From: Chromatium okenii
GTDB lineage: Bacteria; Pseudomonadota; Gammaproteobacteria; Chromatiales; Chromatiaceae
DNA length: 64,000 nucleotides
Assembly (NCBI RefSeq): GCF_002958735.1
Contig: NZ_PPGH01000037.1
Span: 248,001 to 312,000 of the forward strand
Direction of reading: 5' to 3'
Positions 19,358 through 29,874 of this stretch are shown here, one piece after another; position 1 is the first letter of the stretch; every line of letters starts with the position of its first letter. Below the pieces are notes generated by a model. It was not told where the DNA came from and searched no databases. It worked only from the letters and a program-made list of their open reading frames with translations. The position numbers and the translations under genes are program-made.

Positions 19358-20468
19358 GTTCCACCATTTGCGGCGTCGCCCATACTAAAACGACCGCTTG
19401 TAAACCTACTTTTCCATAACGTACCATTCGCGCAAATTCATCGCGCTGAATTGGCATATCAATCGAGTCTAATGGCGTTTCACCATTGGCAATATCAACA
19501 TAAGGATCATGGACATAAACAAAGTATTCATCAAAGCCAGTAATAACCACCCAGTGGGGAAATTTTTCTTGATAAATTCGATAAGAGCTAATGAGAACTA
19601 AGGGCACTGCGCCATTATCCCAACGCTGTTGCAATTTATCTAAACTGAGTGTGCCGTAAGTCATCGGAATACCAAGACGTTCAACTTCTGTTAACATTTC
19701 TTCATGCACTAAACGCATTACTTCTTTCTTTTCTAAACTCCGCACCGAATCAATGAGTGGTACGCCAGGATCATTCACAAAAACAGCAACACCAAAATCA
19801 CGATGGTGTGCTGCGAGTGCCAATCCTAATGGTCCGCAACCGCCATGCCCTGAAGTCATAAATATGGTGGTTGATTCACGCCAAATACGCAATTCTAATG
19901 TTCGATTAAGTTCTAAATTAGGACGCAATGCCTGCATAGCCATCATTAACGATGATGATCCGCAGGTAAAATCAAGTGTTTGCTGATAAAATGGTACTCG
20001 TTTTAATTCTGGTTTGAAATCAGGAGAAAGGGTTTTTTCATACCGAAATGCTGCCATGTGATCGGCATAATAGTCAGAAAGTATTCCAAATCGGCGATAA
20101 TCGGAATGCTCAAATAAATGTTGTGAAGCAAGGTTGTCGCGGCGAATTTCTAAACGCAAATAAGCGCGTTTACGTTGCCAAGCAGCATTTTCTGCTGCAG
20201 CAACTAATGCACGTCCAATACCTTGACCGCGGGCGCGTTGTGCCACGGCAATTGAATACAATCGCGCCACAGAAGTTGCGCGACTAAACAATAGTAATAC
20301 ATAGCCCAACAATCCACTTTCGTCTTCGGCAACAAGTGTTCTTGCCGAGTTGCGAATAAGCAAATAACGAAACTGACGGCGGTTGATGCGATCGCCTTCA
20401 AAACAATCTTTTTCTAAGGATAATAAAGCATTAAGATCGGTTAAGACTGCATCGCGAATTGATAACAT
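19350..20468 (-). CDS. GNAT acetyltransferase fused to a C39-like cysteine peptidase
   Basis: The 372 residues consist of an N-terminal GNAT domain (~1-145; acetyl-CoA loop RARGQGIGRAL at 78-88) and a C-terminal papain-fold domain of the Peptidase_C39-like (DUF3335) type. The likely catalytic residues are C169 in DFTCGSSSLM, H305 in FPHWVVITGF and D321 in YVHDPY; Q162/Q163 may form the oxyanion hole. No membrane or ABC domain is present, so it is not a bacteriocin exporter. It is the first gene of the minus-strand run and overlaps the RimK-like gene by 8 nt. Pairing of these two gene types is recurrent in proteobacteria. Confidence 0.85.
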   Translation of the reverse strand: MLSIRDAVLTDLNALLSLEKDCFEGDRINRRQFRYLLIRNSARTLVAEDESGLLGYVLLLFSRATSVARLYSIAVAQRARGQGIGRALVAAAENAAWQRKRAYLRLEIRRDNLASQHLFEHSDYRRFGILSDYYADHMAAFRYEKTLSPDFKPELKRVPFYQQTLDFTCGSSSLMMAMQALRPNLELNRTLELRIWRESTTIFMTSGHGGCGPLGLALAAHHRDFGVAVFVNDPGVPLIDSVRSLEKKEVMRLVHEEMLTEVERLGIPMTYGTLSLDKLQQRWDNGAVPLVLISSYRIYQEKFPHWVVITGFDEYFVYVHDPYVDIANGETPLDSIDMPIQRDEFARMVRYGKVGLQAVVLVWATPQMVEHG

Positions 20469-20641
20469 AGTTAAGGTCGAGGAGGTCAGGGAGTGATGAA
20501 CACTGGCAGCGTGAATTTTGCATCAATTTACAGCGCAAATTAAAAAATACAAGCATAATTAACGTAGAAATTCCAAACTGCACGGCGAATTGCCAGAAAC
20601 TTTACATCTCCTAACAAATCTTTTTTACGAGTAACGCCATA

Positions 20642-21796
20642 ATGAAAAAAGTTCCTTCCCTCGCTGAGATGTTGCAACATCTCATTGCAACAATGTCCGT
20701 TAGTAGTGTTAACTCTGCGTTTGATAATAGCAATCGACCGCTGATTGATTTGCTTGCGGAATGGCTCACTGCGGCAGGATTTCGCATTGAAATACTGCCA
20801 ATTCCGAATCACACTGGAAAATTCAATTTATTGGGTACGCTAGGGAGCGGTACTGGTGGATTGGTGTTAGCGGGTCATACCGATACCGTTCCATTCGATG
20901 CAGCGCGTTGGACTTACGATCCGCTCATTCTCACAAAAGCGAATGAACGTTATTATGGATTAGGTACGGCGGATATGAAGTCGTTTTTTGCTTTGGCATT
21001 AGAAGCAGCACGAGGATTAACTGCTACTGATCTCACAGCGCCGTTAATGATTTTAGCTACTGCTGATGAAGAATCAGCAATGCATGGAGCACGGGCACTT
21101 GCGGCATCTGGGCGTTCATTTGGTCGTTATGCGCTGATTGGTGAACCGACTAATTTACGTCCGGTGCGATTGCATAAAGGCGTTATGGGTGAAGTAGTGC
21201 GTTTAATTGGACGCAGTGGTCACGCTAGCGATCCACGTTTTGGAAATAGTGCCCTTGATGGCATGAATACGGTCATGACTGCGCTATTAAAATGGCGAGA
21301 AGAATTGCAACAAACGTATCGACATCCAGCATTTCCAGTGCCCTATCCAACGCTCAATTTGGGTCATATTCACGGCGGAGATAATCCGAATCGCATCTGT
21401 GGTGAATGTGAATTACATGTGGATTTGCGCGTATTGCCAGGACTTGATCCTGCCGAATTGCGCAGCGAATTAGCGCGGCGCGTCAGTGTAATTGCTGAAG
21501 TGCGTGGTTTGCAATGGTCAGTAGAACCATTGTTTGCACCGATTCCTCCAGCAGAAACGCCAGCAGATTCCGCAATTGTTCGTACTTGTGAAGCCCTCAG
21601 TGGTCATGCAGCAGAAGCAGTGAGTTTTGGCACTGAAGCACCGTTTTTTAATCAATTGGGAATGGATACCGTCATCTTCGGTCCCGGCGATATTGCGCAA
21701 GCACATCAACCGGATGAGTATCTGGCGCTGGAGCGAATTCCGCCAATGCTCGATATTTTACAGAGATTGATTAAACAGTTTTGTTGTTCCGTTTAA
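20642..21796 (+). CDS. argE: Acetylornithine deacetylase (ArgE, M20 family)
   Basis: This 384-residue M20 metallohydrolase releases ornithine from N-acetylornithine in arginine synthesis. Metal ligands appear in order: His in LAGHTDTVPFD, Asp in LGTADMKSFF, Glu pair in TADEESAMHGA, and the late His in DIAQAHQPDEY. GGDNPNRICGECELH is typical of ArgE. It is divergent from the GNAT/C39 operon across a 173-bp gap. Succinyl-diaminopimelate desuccinylase is a relative, but the sequence pattern favours ArgE. Confidence 0.92.
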   Translation: MKKVPSLAEMLQHLIATMSVSSVNSAFDNSNRPLIDLLAEWLTAAGFRIEILPIPNHTGKFNLLGTLGSGTGGLVLAGHTDTVPFDAARWTYDPLILTKANERYYGLGTADMKSFFALALEAARGLTATDLTAPLMILATADEESAMHGARALAASGRSFGRYALIGEPTNLRPVRLHKGVMGEVVRLIGRSGHASDPRFGNSALDGMNTVMTALLKWREELQQTYRHPAFPVPYPTLNLGHIHGGDNPNRICGECELHVDLRVLPGLDPAELRSELARRVSVIAEVRGLQWSVEPLFAPIPPAETPADSAIVRTCEALSGHAAEAVSFGTEAPFFNQLGMDTVIFGPGDIAQAHQPDEYLALERIPPMLDILQRLIKQFCCSV

Positions 21797-21828
21797 ATGC
21801 CGTTCATTCAGCACAAAACAAATCATTT

Positions 21829-22347
21829 CTATTCCAGTGTTTCCAAGGTCTCGCGCAATAACCGAAATAATTTGCGCGGGGCATCGGGTTTGCCGCGTTC
21901 TGCATCGCGTTGCGCAGCGCGAATTAATGTCCGTAATGGTTGCCGTTCTACATGTGGATATTGCGCAATAAAATCTGCTAACGCAGCGTCGCCTTCATTC
22001 ATTAACTGCTCGCGCCAGCGTTCAATGGCATGATGCTGCGCAATTTGTTCGCGCTCGTGCGTTCCGCTATCGTCTATTAAAGCATGAACAGCGTCCATAT
22101 CTTCGCGTTCTAATAAATTAGCAATGCGTTTCCAATGACGACCACGCGCCCGTTGGTCTTTAATGCGTGGTGTTTCATCAATAGCGATCCACGTTGCGGC
22201 GCTAAGATTTAAGCGTTCCAATTCACGGCGCGGCATTAGCGCCAATCGCTCCGCCAATGCTTGCAGTGCCAATTTATCGCGCTTGATTTGGCTTTTGCTT
22301 GGCCCTGAAAATTCTTCTTCTTCAAACTCTTCTGCGTATTCAGTCAT
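21829..22347 (-). CDS. darP: Ribosome-associated protein DarP (YjgA, DUF615)
   Basis: The 172 residues begin with an acidic stretch followed by SGPSKSQIKRDKLALQALAERL, the hallmark of YjgA/DarP. This small helical protein promotes late 50S subunit assembly. Two three-helix halves are suggested by RHWKRIANLLERED and LFRLLRETLE. It lies 17 bp after recJ on the same strand and converges on argE. Confidence 0.93.
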   Translation of the reverse strand: MTEYAEEFEEEEFSGPSKSQIKRDKLALQALAERLALMPRRELERLNLSAATWIAIDETPRIKDQRARGRHWKRIANLLEREDMDAVHALIDDSGTHEREQIAQHHAIERWREQLMNEGDAALADFIAQYPHVERQPLRTLIRAAQRDAERGKPDAPRKLFRLLRETLETLE

Positions 22348-22364
22348 CTCAAATAAACTCGTTT

Positions 22365-24074
22365 TTAAATGGATTGAATGGTTTGCACCAGCAATTGCAC
22401 TGAACGCACACCACGATAATCATTGACGCCTAATTGATATGCCAATTGCACCTGTCCTTGTGCCAGCGGTAAATCTTCCGCTAAATTAAATCCAATCGCG
22501 TCAATTGACTGTCCAGCCGCAGTGGTGACACGCAATTTTAAATGATGCTCGCCTACAATACGCGCCTGCTCCATATTAAAGCAATCATCAAAACAGGGTG
22601 TGGGAAAATTGCGCCCCCAAGGTTGCGCTAAATGCAGCAATTCTGCGGTTTCTAAAGTCAATAACTGTGGCGGTAATGCTCCATCAGAAAGTATTTCGGG
22701 TTCCGGCGTCGTTGTCCCAAGTTGAGCGGCGACTGCGGAATGAAATAATGTTTGAAAACGTGGAAAATCTTCAATCCGCAATGTCAATCCTACTGCCATC
22801 GCGTGACCGCCAAAATGCTCAATTAATCCCGGCGCATTGTGGGCAACTTGTGCCACTGCATCACGTAAATGCACGGCGTCAATGGAGCGTCCAGAACCAC
22901 GTATTTTTCCATCGCCGCTATCTGCAAAGGCAATGACCGGACGGTGATAACGTTCACGAATCCGCGCCGCAATAATACCCAATACGCCTTGATGCCAATC
23001 GTCACCATATAAGCAAAATGCGGGCGGTAATGTTGCATCATTCAAATTCAGTGAATCTAAATGCAATTCTGCTTGCTGTTTCATTTCGCTTTCAATCGTA
23101 TGACGACGGCGATTGAGTTGATCTAAATCCTGTGCGAAAATCTGTGCGCGAGCTGGATCATCTGTTAATAAACATTCGACACCGAGCGACATTTCTTCTA
23201 AACGCCCCGCTGCATTCAAACGCGGAGCAATGAAAAATCCTAAATCAGCCGCATTTGCACGTTTAATGTCGCGCCCAGCAATTTGAAACAGCGCCAGCAC
23301 TCCCGGACAAGCGCGTCCGGCACGAATTCGCCGCAAACCTTGTTCAACCAAAATGCGATTGTTGCGATCCAACGGCACCACGTCGGCGACCGTGCCCAGC
23401 GCGACCAAATCTAAAAAATCCGTCAGATTTGGCTCTGGACGTTTGGCGGTAAACCAGCCCGTTTCGCGCAATCGACTCCGCAGCGCGGCGAGCAGATAAA
23501 ACATCACGCCGACGCCGGATAGAAATTTGCTAGGAAAATCACAGCCCGGCTGATTGGGATTGACGATAGCAGCTGCGTCGGGCAGTTGTCGTCCGGTCAG
23601 ATGATGATCGGTAATCAGCACCGGAATTCCCAGTTCGTGCGCTCGTGTGACCGCTGCGGCACTGGAAATGCCATTGTCAACGGTGACGATTAACGCAGGC
23701 TGTTGTTTTGCTGCGACATCGACCACTGCCGGCGTTAATCCGTAACCAAACGCGAAACGGCTGGGGACTAAATAAGACACTTGCGCTGCGCCGAGCGCCC
23801 GCAATCCGCGCACGGCCAAGGCGCTGCCGGTCGCGCCGTCGGCATCGTAATCGCCGATGATGAGAATATGCCCACCAGCGCGAACCTGTTGTTCTAACAG
23901 GGAAACTGCGGCATCCAGTCCGCGCAATTGCTGCGCCGGTTCCAGCGCCGACAGCCCGGGCGTGACCTCAGTGTCGGCGGTGACTCCGCGATTGGCATAA
24001 ACTGCATTGAGTAATGCCGCTGGCGTGGTGGCGGCAGCAATTGCGGCATGATGCGGCAGACGACGAATGTGCAT
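22365..24074 (-). CDS. recJ: Single-stranded-DNA-specific exonuclease RecJ
   Basis: About 569 residues from MHIRRLPHH; in-frame alternatives at 24080 and a GTG at 24122 exist, and no clear ribosome-binding site decides. DHH-family motifs are present: GDYDADGATGSALAV, VDNGISS, LITDHHLTG and GGHAMAVGL. RecJ degrades ssDNA 5'-3' in RecF recombination and mismatch repair. It is divergent from mutS, a functional partner. The N-terminal half is markedly GC-rich (a sampled line is ~65%) and the C-terminal half AT-leaning (~33% in a sampled line). Confidence 0.93.
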   Translation of the reverse strand: MHIRRLPHHAAIAAATTPAALLNAVYANRGVTADTEVTPGLSALEPAQQLRGLDAAVSLLEQQVRAGGHILIIGDYDADGATGSALAVRGLRALGAAQVSYLVPSRFAFGYGLTPAVVDVAAKQQPALIVTVDNGISSAAAVTRAHELGIPVLITDHHLTGRQLPDAAAIVNPNQPGCDFPSKFLSGVGVMFYLLAALRSRLRETGWFTAKRPEPNLTDFLDLVALGTVADVVPLDRNNRILVEQGLRRIRAGRACPGVLALFQIAGRDIKRANAADLGFFIAPRLNAAGRLEEMSLGVECLLTDDPARAQIFAQDLDQLNRRRHTIESEMKQQAELHLDSLNLNDATLPPAFCLYGDDWHQGVLGIIAARIRERYHRPVIAFADSGDGKIRGSGRSIDAVHLRDAVAQVAHNAPGLIEHFGGHAMAVGLTLRIEDFPRFQTLFHSAVAAQLGTTTPEPEILSDGALPPQLLTLETAELLHLAQPWGRNFPTPCFDDCFNMEQARIVGEHHLKLRVTTAAGQSIDAIGFNLAEDLPLAQGQVQLAYQLGVNDYRGVRSVQLLVQTIQSI

Positions 24075-24181
24075 GGACATTGAGATTTGAATACGCAATG
24101 GATTAAATGAAGATATCGTCACTGTAAAACGAATAGCTCATTATTGAAAGCAATCATTAAATATCACTGATTTAACTGCGA

Positions 24182-27100
24182 ATGAAACGCCCTTCTCTAC
24201 CTTTTCCTGATGCTGATTCGCTCGCTGCGCACACGCCGGTGATGCAGCACTATTTGCGGCTCAAAGCTGAATATCCGCAGTTGCTGCTGTTTTATCGCAT
24301 GGGCGATTTTTATGAATTGTTTTTTGAGGATGCCGAGCGAGCGGCGCAGTTGCTGGATATTACGTTGACCAAACGCGGGCAATCCGCTGGGCGAGCGATT
24401 CCGATGGCGGGCGTGCCCTATCACGCGCTGGAAAGTTATCTCGCCAAACTGGTGCGCAAGGGCGTTTCGGCGGCGATTTGCGAACAAGTTGGCGATCCGA
24501 TTGCCGGCAAAGGCCCGATGGAGCGGCGCGTCACTCGCGTCGTTACGCCCGGCACACTGACCGATGAGGCGCTGCTGGAGGAACGCCGCGAGAATTTGCT
24601 GGCAGCAATTGCTGAGGGAAAACAAGGCTTTGGGCTGGCATTTCTGGAATTATCCAGCGGACGGTTTGCGGTGCTCGAACTCGCCAGCAGCGAGGCGTTG
24701 ACCAGTGAATTGGAGCGGCTGCAACCAGCGGAAATTCTGCTTGATGAAAACAGCCGGTTGCCGACCGAGCTGCAACTGGAGCGCGGCATCACGCGGCGTC
24801 CGTCGTGGCATTTCGACTCCGACAGCGGCGAGCGGCTGCTGTGTGCGCAATTCGGAACCCGCGATCTCACCGGTTTTGGCTGCGCCGAATTGCGGCTGGC
24901 GATCGGTGCGGCGGGCTGTTTGCTGCAATACGTCCGCGACACCCAATTTGCTGCGCTGCCGCATTTGCGCGGTCTGACCACGGAACAACGCGACGACGCA
25001 CTAATTTTAGATGCAGCGACGCGGCGCAATTTGGAATTAACCGAGAGCCTGAGCGGACACAACGCGCACACGCTGGCGAGCATTCTGGATCGCACCGCCA
25101 CTGCGATGGGCAGCCGGTTATTGCGGCGCTGGCTCCATCGCCCGCTGCGCGATCAAGACGCAGTGCGCCAACGTCATCAGGCGTTGACCACGCTGCTGGC
25201 TGTCGAGCAGACCCTGACCGAATTACACAGTAATTTGCGTAGAATCAGTGATTTAGAGCGAATTCTGGCACGAATTGCGTTGGGCACGGCGCGACCGCGA
25301 GATCTCGCTGGTTTACGCGATTCGCTGGCGCTATTGCCGCCGCTGGGCGAGCAATTGGCGACTTGGGACGATCCGCTGCTGGCGCAATTGGCAATTGAAA
25401 TCAGCAATTATCCCGCAATTCATTTGTTATTAACGCAGGCAATTCTTGAACAACCGCCGCTGTTAATTCGTGATGGTGGCGTCATTGCGCCGGGCTACGA
25501 TGCCGAATTGGATGAATTGCGCGAATTATCTAATAATGCCGACCGTTTTTTATTAGATTTGGAACGCCGCGAACGTGAGCGCACCGGTTTAGTGAGTCTT
25601 AAAGTCGGTTATAACCGCGTTCACGGTTATTATATTGAATTGGGTCGCGCCAAAGCAGAACAAGTGCCAATTGATTATGTGCGCCGCCAAACGCTTAAAG
25701 GCACCGAACGCTATATCACGCCAGAATTAAAAGCATTTGAAGATAAGGTATTAAGTAGCCGCGAACGGGCGCTGGCGCGGGAAAAAATGTTGTATGAACA
25801 ATTGCTGGTGCAATTAACAACCGTATTGCCGGAATTACAAATTACTGCTGCTGCCATTGCCCAGCTTGATGTACTCGCTAATTTTGCCGAACGCGCCGCA
25901 ATACTCAATTGGCATTGCCCAGAACTCACTGCTGCGATGCGCATTGAAATTAATGATGGGCGGCATCCCGTCGTGGAACGTGTGATTGACAATCCATTTG
26001 TAGCCAATGATTTGCGTTTAGATGATACGCAACGAATGCTGATTGTTACCGGACCGAATATGGGAGGAAAATGTTTAGCTGCTAACACCTTAATTTTTAC
26101 TTCACAAGGATTGATTTCACTCGCAGCATTAAAACCGCATTGTTCAGCGGCGCATGAGTTTGCACCCTTATCGGAAAAAATTGTTGTTAAAAGTTTACAC
26201 ACGCAACAAACTGCCACCCATTTTTATTCTGGCGGAATTCAAAAAACCATCAAAATCACCACTGGATATGGTTTTAGTTTAGAAGGAACTGCCGAGCATA
26301 GAATACGGATTAAAACTGAAAATGGCGATGAACAGTGGTGTTGTTTGGGTGAGTTACAGGGCAACGAAATCGTCGTTATTGATCGTCATATCGACTTATG
26401 GGGCAATACCGTTGCTATTCCTGCGTTACCCAAGATTCGCAATCTCAAAAAACAATATCCGCTGCCAAAAAGATTGAGTGTTGATTTAGCTTATTTAATG
26501 GGTTTACTGGTTGGCGATGGTTCATTGACTTATAAAAATTATCTGGATTTCACAAATGTTGATGCTGAAATTACACACGCCTTTACGAAAATTTGTGCAG
26601 ATTTATTTCATTATACTGTCGTTGAAACGCCGAAATATCGGTATCGACTTTGCAGTTTGCAAATCAGAACATTTTTTGCGCAACTAGGTTTGGATTATGT
26701 TAAGTCGCTGCATAAAAAAATTCCAGAGAGTATTTTGATTGCACCAAAGGAAATCATCATCGCTTTTCTGCAAGGCTTATTTGATATAGATGGAACAGTA
26801 GAAAATCGTTATGGCAACGTTGAACTCTCTACATCTTCTTATCGAATGGCAACGCAGGTACAGCTGGTGTTGTTAAATTTTGGTATCGTTGCTGCGTTGA
26901 GAATGAAAAAAACAGTTTGTCATCCAAATTGGATTATTTGCATTGATGGTGAAAATGCGATTCTTTTTCATCAGCAGGTAGGGTTTCGCTTGACTCGAAA
27001 AAGGGAACGGGCAGCGTTAGCATCTACCATACGCCATCCTAACTATGGTATACCGTGCCTACACACAATTTTAAAAGAAATTCAAAATAGAATTGTTGCT

Positions 27101-28126
27101 AACAAGCATAAAGCACAGTCATTAAAAAAGAACAAAAAAATTGCCAGTATTTTTTATACTTTTTTGCCTAAAAAAGCTAACATTTCATATCAAACACTCG
27201 CGGCACTAATCGAGTATTGCCATGCTAATAATATCCCTTGCTTAGAGCTGGAAGTCCTTTATAAAAACAACTATTTTTATGATAAAATTGTTAATTTAAC
27301 TGCACAAGATGCCGAAGTGTTTGATTTAAGTGTGACACAAGAACAGGCTTATATTGCAAATGGTTTCGTCAGTCACAACTCAACTTACATGCGCCAAACA
27401 GCGTTAATTGTATTATTAGCATACAGCGGCAGTTTCGTTCCTGCACAAACCGCAATTATTGGCACAGTGGATCGGATTTTCTCGCGGATTGGTGCATCCG
27501 ATGATTTGGCTGGTGGACGTTCTACATTCATGGTTGAAATGGAAGAAACTGCAAATATCTTAAATAATGCAACTGCGCAGAGTTTGATTTTAATGGATGA
27601 AATTGGACGCGGTACGAGTACCTTTGATGGGTTATCATTGGCGTGGGCATGTGCAGTAGAATTAGCAACACGAATTGGTGCATTTAGCCTATTTTCAACG
27701 CATTATTTTGAATTAACCGCATTGCCAGATGAATATCCCGGCATTGCAAATGTACATTTAGATGCAGTGGAACACGGGCATTCAATTGTATTTTTACATC
27801 GCGTTCATCATGGCGCAGCGAATCAAAGTTATGGATTAGCGGTTGCTGCACTTGCCGGAGTGCCTAAAGCAGTGATTGCGCGAGCACGAACGCGCTTGCG
27901 TGAATTGGAAGCAACAGCGCGGCATCATGTTGAATTGGAGCGCGGGCAATTGTCGTTATTTGCGCCGCGTTTAGAATCTGAATCTGCGCCACTATTACCA
28001 GAACATCCGGTATACGCGGCATTGCGCGATCTTGATCCGAATCAATTAACGCCCCGCGAGGCGCTGGAGGCGCTATACCGGTTGCGTGAATTGATTGAAA
28101 ATAACGTTTTGCCATCACAACCCTAA
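24182..28126 (+). CDS. mutS: DNA mismatch repair protein MutS containing an intein
   Basis: The 1,314-residue precursor would splice to an 878-residue MutS. The mismatch-reading motif is intact ([17 protein letters not shown]), as are the lever/clamp region, Walker B ([16 protein letters not shown]) and the His switch ([10 protein letters not shown]). Residues 631-1066 are an intein placed exactly inside the Walker A motif, between GPNMGGK and STYMRQ. Without splicing ATP binding is impossible, so repair depends on the intein. The gene is divergent from recJ. The 5' third is GC-rich and the rest AT-leaning, and the change occurs upstream of the intein. No start ambiguity was noticed. Confidence 0.96.
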   Translation: MKRPSLPFPDADSLAAHTPVMQHYLRLKAEYPQLLLFYRMGDFYELFFEDAERAAQLLDITLTKRGQSAGRAIPMAGVPYHALESYLAKLVRKGVSAAICEQVGDPIAGKGPMERRVTRVVTPGTLTDEALLEERRENLLAAIAEGKQGFGLAFLELSSGRFAVLELASSEALTSELERLQPAEILLDENSRLPTELQLERGITRRPSWHFDSDSGERLLCAQFGTRDLTGFGCAELRLAIGAAGCLLQYVRDTQFAALPHLRGLTTEQRDDALILDAATRRNLELTESLSGHNAHTLASILDRTATAMGSRLLRRWLHRPLRDQDAVRQRHQALTTLLAVEQTLTELHSNLRRISDLERILARIALGTARPRDLAGLRDSLALLPPLGEQLATWDDPLLAQLAIEISNYPAIHLLLTQAILEQPPLLIRDGGVIAPGYDAELDELRELSNNADRFLLDLERRERERTGLVSLKVGYNRVHGYYIELGRAKAEQVPIDYVRRQTLKGTERYITPELKAFEDKVLSSRERALAREKMLYEQLLVQLTTVLPELQITAAAIAQLDVLANFAERAAILNWHCPELTAAMRIEINDGRHPVVERVIDNPFVANDLRLDDTQRMLIVTGPNMGGKCLAANTLIFTSQGLISLAALKPHCSAAHEFAPLSEKIVVKSLHTQQTATHFYSGGIQKTIKITTGYGFSLEGTAEHRIRIKTENGDEQWCCLGELQGNEIVVIDRHIDLWGNTVAIPALPKIRNLKKQYPLPKRLSVDLAYLMGLLVGDGSLTYKNYLDFTNVDAEITHAFTKICADLFHYTVVETPKYRYRLCSLQIRTFFAQLGLDYVKSLHKKIPESILIAPKEIIIAFLQGLFDIDGTVENRYGNVELSTSSYRMATQVQLVLLNFGIVAALRMKKTVCHPNWIICIDGENAILFHQQVGFRLTRKRERAALASTIRHPNYGIPCLHTILKEIQNRIVANKHKAQSLKKNKKIASIFYTFLPKKANISYQTLAALIEYCHANNIPCLELEVLYKNNYFYDKIVNLTAQDAEVFDLSVTQEQAYIANGFVSHNSTYMRQTALIVLLAYSGSFVPAQTAIIGTVDRIFSRIGASDDLAGGRSTFMVEMEETANILNNATAQSLILMDEIGRGTSTFDGLSLAWACAVELATRIGAFSLFSTHYFELTALPDEYPGIANVHLDAVEHGHSIVFLHRVHHGAANQSYGLAVAALAGVPKAVIARARTRLRELEATARHHVELERGQLSLFAPRLESESAPLLPEHPVYAALRDLDPNQLTPREALEALYRLRELIENNVLPSQP
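26072..27379 (+). mobile_element. MutS intein with a LAGLIDADG homing endonuclease
   Basis: 436 codons, beginning with the nucleophile Cys (tgt at 26072) and ending His-Asn before extein Ser (27380). Block B contains GTAEHRIRI at about intein residue 72. Block F/G reads [19 protein letters not shown] then VSHN. Two LAGLIDADG helices are visible, [14 protein letters not shown] (~137-150) and [14 protein letters not shown] (~231-244), with acidic residues in place, so the endonuclease may be active. All class 1 splicing residues appear intact. Confidence 0.95.
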
Positions 28127-28151
28127 TGAACTATTGAAAAAACTAAAAACC

Positions 28152-29726
28152 ATGAACAACATTCACGCTGACCGTATTTTAATTCTCGATTTTGGTTCCC
28201 AATATACCCAATTGATTGCTCGCCGAGTACGTGAAGCTGGCGTGTATTGTGAATTGCATCCGTATGATATGAATGCTACTGCAATCCGCGAGTTCGCACC
28301 GAGTGGAATTATTCTCTCTGGTGGTCCGCAATCGGTGCATGAAACTGATACGCCGCGTGCTAATTCGCTAGTATTTGAATTAGGCGTTCCGGTATTGGGT
28401 ATTTGTTATGGTTTACAAACCATGACTGCGCAATTAGGCGGTACGGTTATTTCGGCAACGCACCGCGAATACGGTTATGCACAAGTGCGAGCGCGAGGTC
28501 ATTCACGGCTATTGCGTAATATCGAAGATCACGCCAGCGTCGATGGGTTTGGTCTATTGGATGTGTGGATGAGTCACGGCGACCGGGTGGAAACGTTGCC
28601 ACCAGGTTTTATTGTAATTGCCGAAACGCCAAATGCACCACTTGCGGGAATTGCCGATGAAATGCGGCGTTTTTATGGCTTGCAATTTCATCCAGAAGTG
28701 ACGCATACCCGTCAAGGTCAACGTATTATTGAGCGGTTTGTGCACGAGATTTGCTGCTGCGGGAGACTATGGACACCAGACAATATCATTGCGGATAGCA
28801 TCAATACAATTCGTGCTCAGGTTGGCAATGATAAAGTATTGCTTGGTTTATCTGGCGGCGTTGATTCCAGTGTGGTTGCAGCATTATTGCATCGCGCTAT
28901 TGGTGAACAATTGATTTGCGTCTTTGTTGATAATGGATTGTTGCGTTTAGGTGAAGGCGATCAAGTGATGGCAACCTTTGCGCGACACATGGGCGTAACG
29001 GTCATTCGTGTTGATGCTGAGGCGCTATTTTTAGACCGGTTGCAGGGTGTGAGTGACCCAGAGCAAAAACGCAAAATCATCGGCAATACTTTTATTGAAG
29101 TCTTCGATATAGAAGCGAATAAAATCAATGCAGTGAATTGGTTGGCGCAGGGCACAATTTACCCGGATGTGATTGAATCTGCTGGCGCTAAAAGCGGTAA
29201 AGCAAAAGTGATTAAATCGCATCACAACGTTGGCGGATTGCCGGAGCACATGCGGCTTAAACTGGTAGAGCCGCTGCGCGAATTATTCAAAGATGAAGTA
29301 CGGCGCATTGGGATTGAATTGGGATTGCCAGCGGAAATGGTCTATCGCCATCCATTTCCGGGTCCTGGTCTCGGTGTGCGGATTCTTGGTGAAGTGCACA
29401 GAGAAGATGCTGAAACACTGCGCCGTGCCGATTACATTTTCATTGAAGAATTGCGCCGCGCTGATTTATACGATCAGGTTTCACAAGCATTCGCTGTGTT
29501 TTTACCCGTGCGCTCAGTTGGTGTGGTGGGTGACAATCGTCAATACGCGCATGTTATTGCGTTACGCGCAGTTGAAACAATTGATTTTATGACGGCACGC
29601 TGGGCGCATTTGCCGTATGAGTTTCTTGATTTAGTCTGTCGGCGTATTGTGAATGAAGTGCCGGGTGTATCGCGGGTAGTTTATGATATTACCGGAAAGC
29701 CGCCGGGCACAATTGAATGGGAATGA
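28152..29726 (+). CDS. guaA: GMP synthase (glutamine-hydrolysing)
   Basis: This 524-residue bifunctional enzyme converts XMP to GMP. The class I glutaminase domain comes first: [16 protein letters not shown], the nucleophile in GICYGLQTM and the His-Glu in QFHPEVTHT. The ATP-pyrophosphatase PP-loop follows ([12 protein letters not shown], ~residue 235), then the dimer domain ending [18 protein letters not shown] chose ATG 28152 ([10 protein letters not shown]); its ribosome-binding site is weak. It lies 25 bp after mutS, and no guaB is adjacent. Confidence 0.97.
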   Translation: MNNIHADRILILDFGSQYTQLIARRVREAGVYCELHPYDMNATAIREFAPSGIILSGGPQSVHETDTPRANSLVFELGVPVLGICYGLQTMTAQLGGTVISATHREYGYAQVRARGHSRLLRNIEDHASVDGFGLLDVWMSHGDRVETLPPGFIVIAETPNAPLAGIADEMRRFYGLQFHPEVTHTRQGQRIIERFVHEICCCGRLWTPDNIIADSINTIRAQVGNDKVLLGLSGGVDSSVVAALLHRAIGEQLICVFVDNGLLRLGEGDQVMATFARHMGVTVIRVDAEALFLDRLQGVSDPEQKRKIIGNTFIEVFDIEANKINAVNWLAQGTIYPDVIESAGAKSGKAKVIKSHHNVGGLPEHMRLKLVEPLRELFKDEVRRIGIELGLPAEMVYRHPFPGPGLGVRILGEVHREDAETLRRADYIFIEELRRADLYDQVSQAFAVFLPVRSVGVVGDNRQYAHVIALRAVETIDFMTARWAHLPYEFLDLVCRRIVNEVPGVSRVVYDITGKPPGTIEWE

Positions 29727-29737
29727 TTGATAGTAAT

Positions 29738-29868
29738 CGTAGGTTGGGTTGATGCAGTCAACCCAACTGCAAAACATGAAAAAACAACCTCGTTTGTGCA
29801 ATGATAATTCAATCGTCGTGATGTCGGCGTAAGTTGTTGGGTTGCCAACAGCAGCAACCCAACCTACG
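29738..29868. repeat. Copy 2 of the terminal-inverted-repeat element, intact ends
   Basis: 131 bp with perfect 14-bp inverted termini cgtaggttgggttg (29738-29751) and caacccaacctacg (29855-29868), plus inner inverted segments. It closely matches 600-728. It fills the gap between guaA and the convergent DNA methylase gene and could fold into a long hairpin stopping both transcripts. Confidence 0.8.
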
Positions 29869-29874
29869 GTTATT

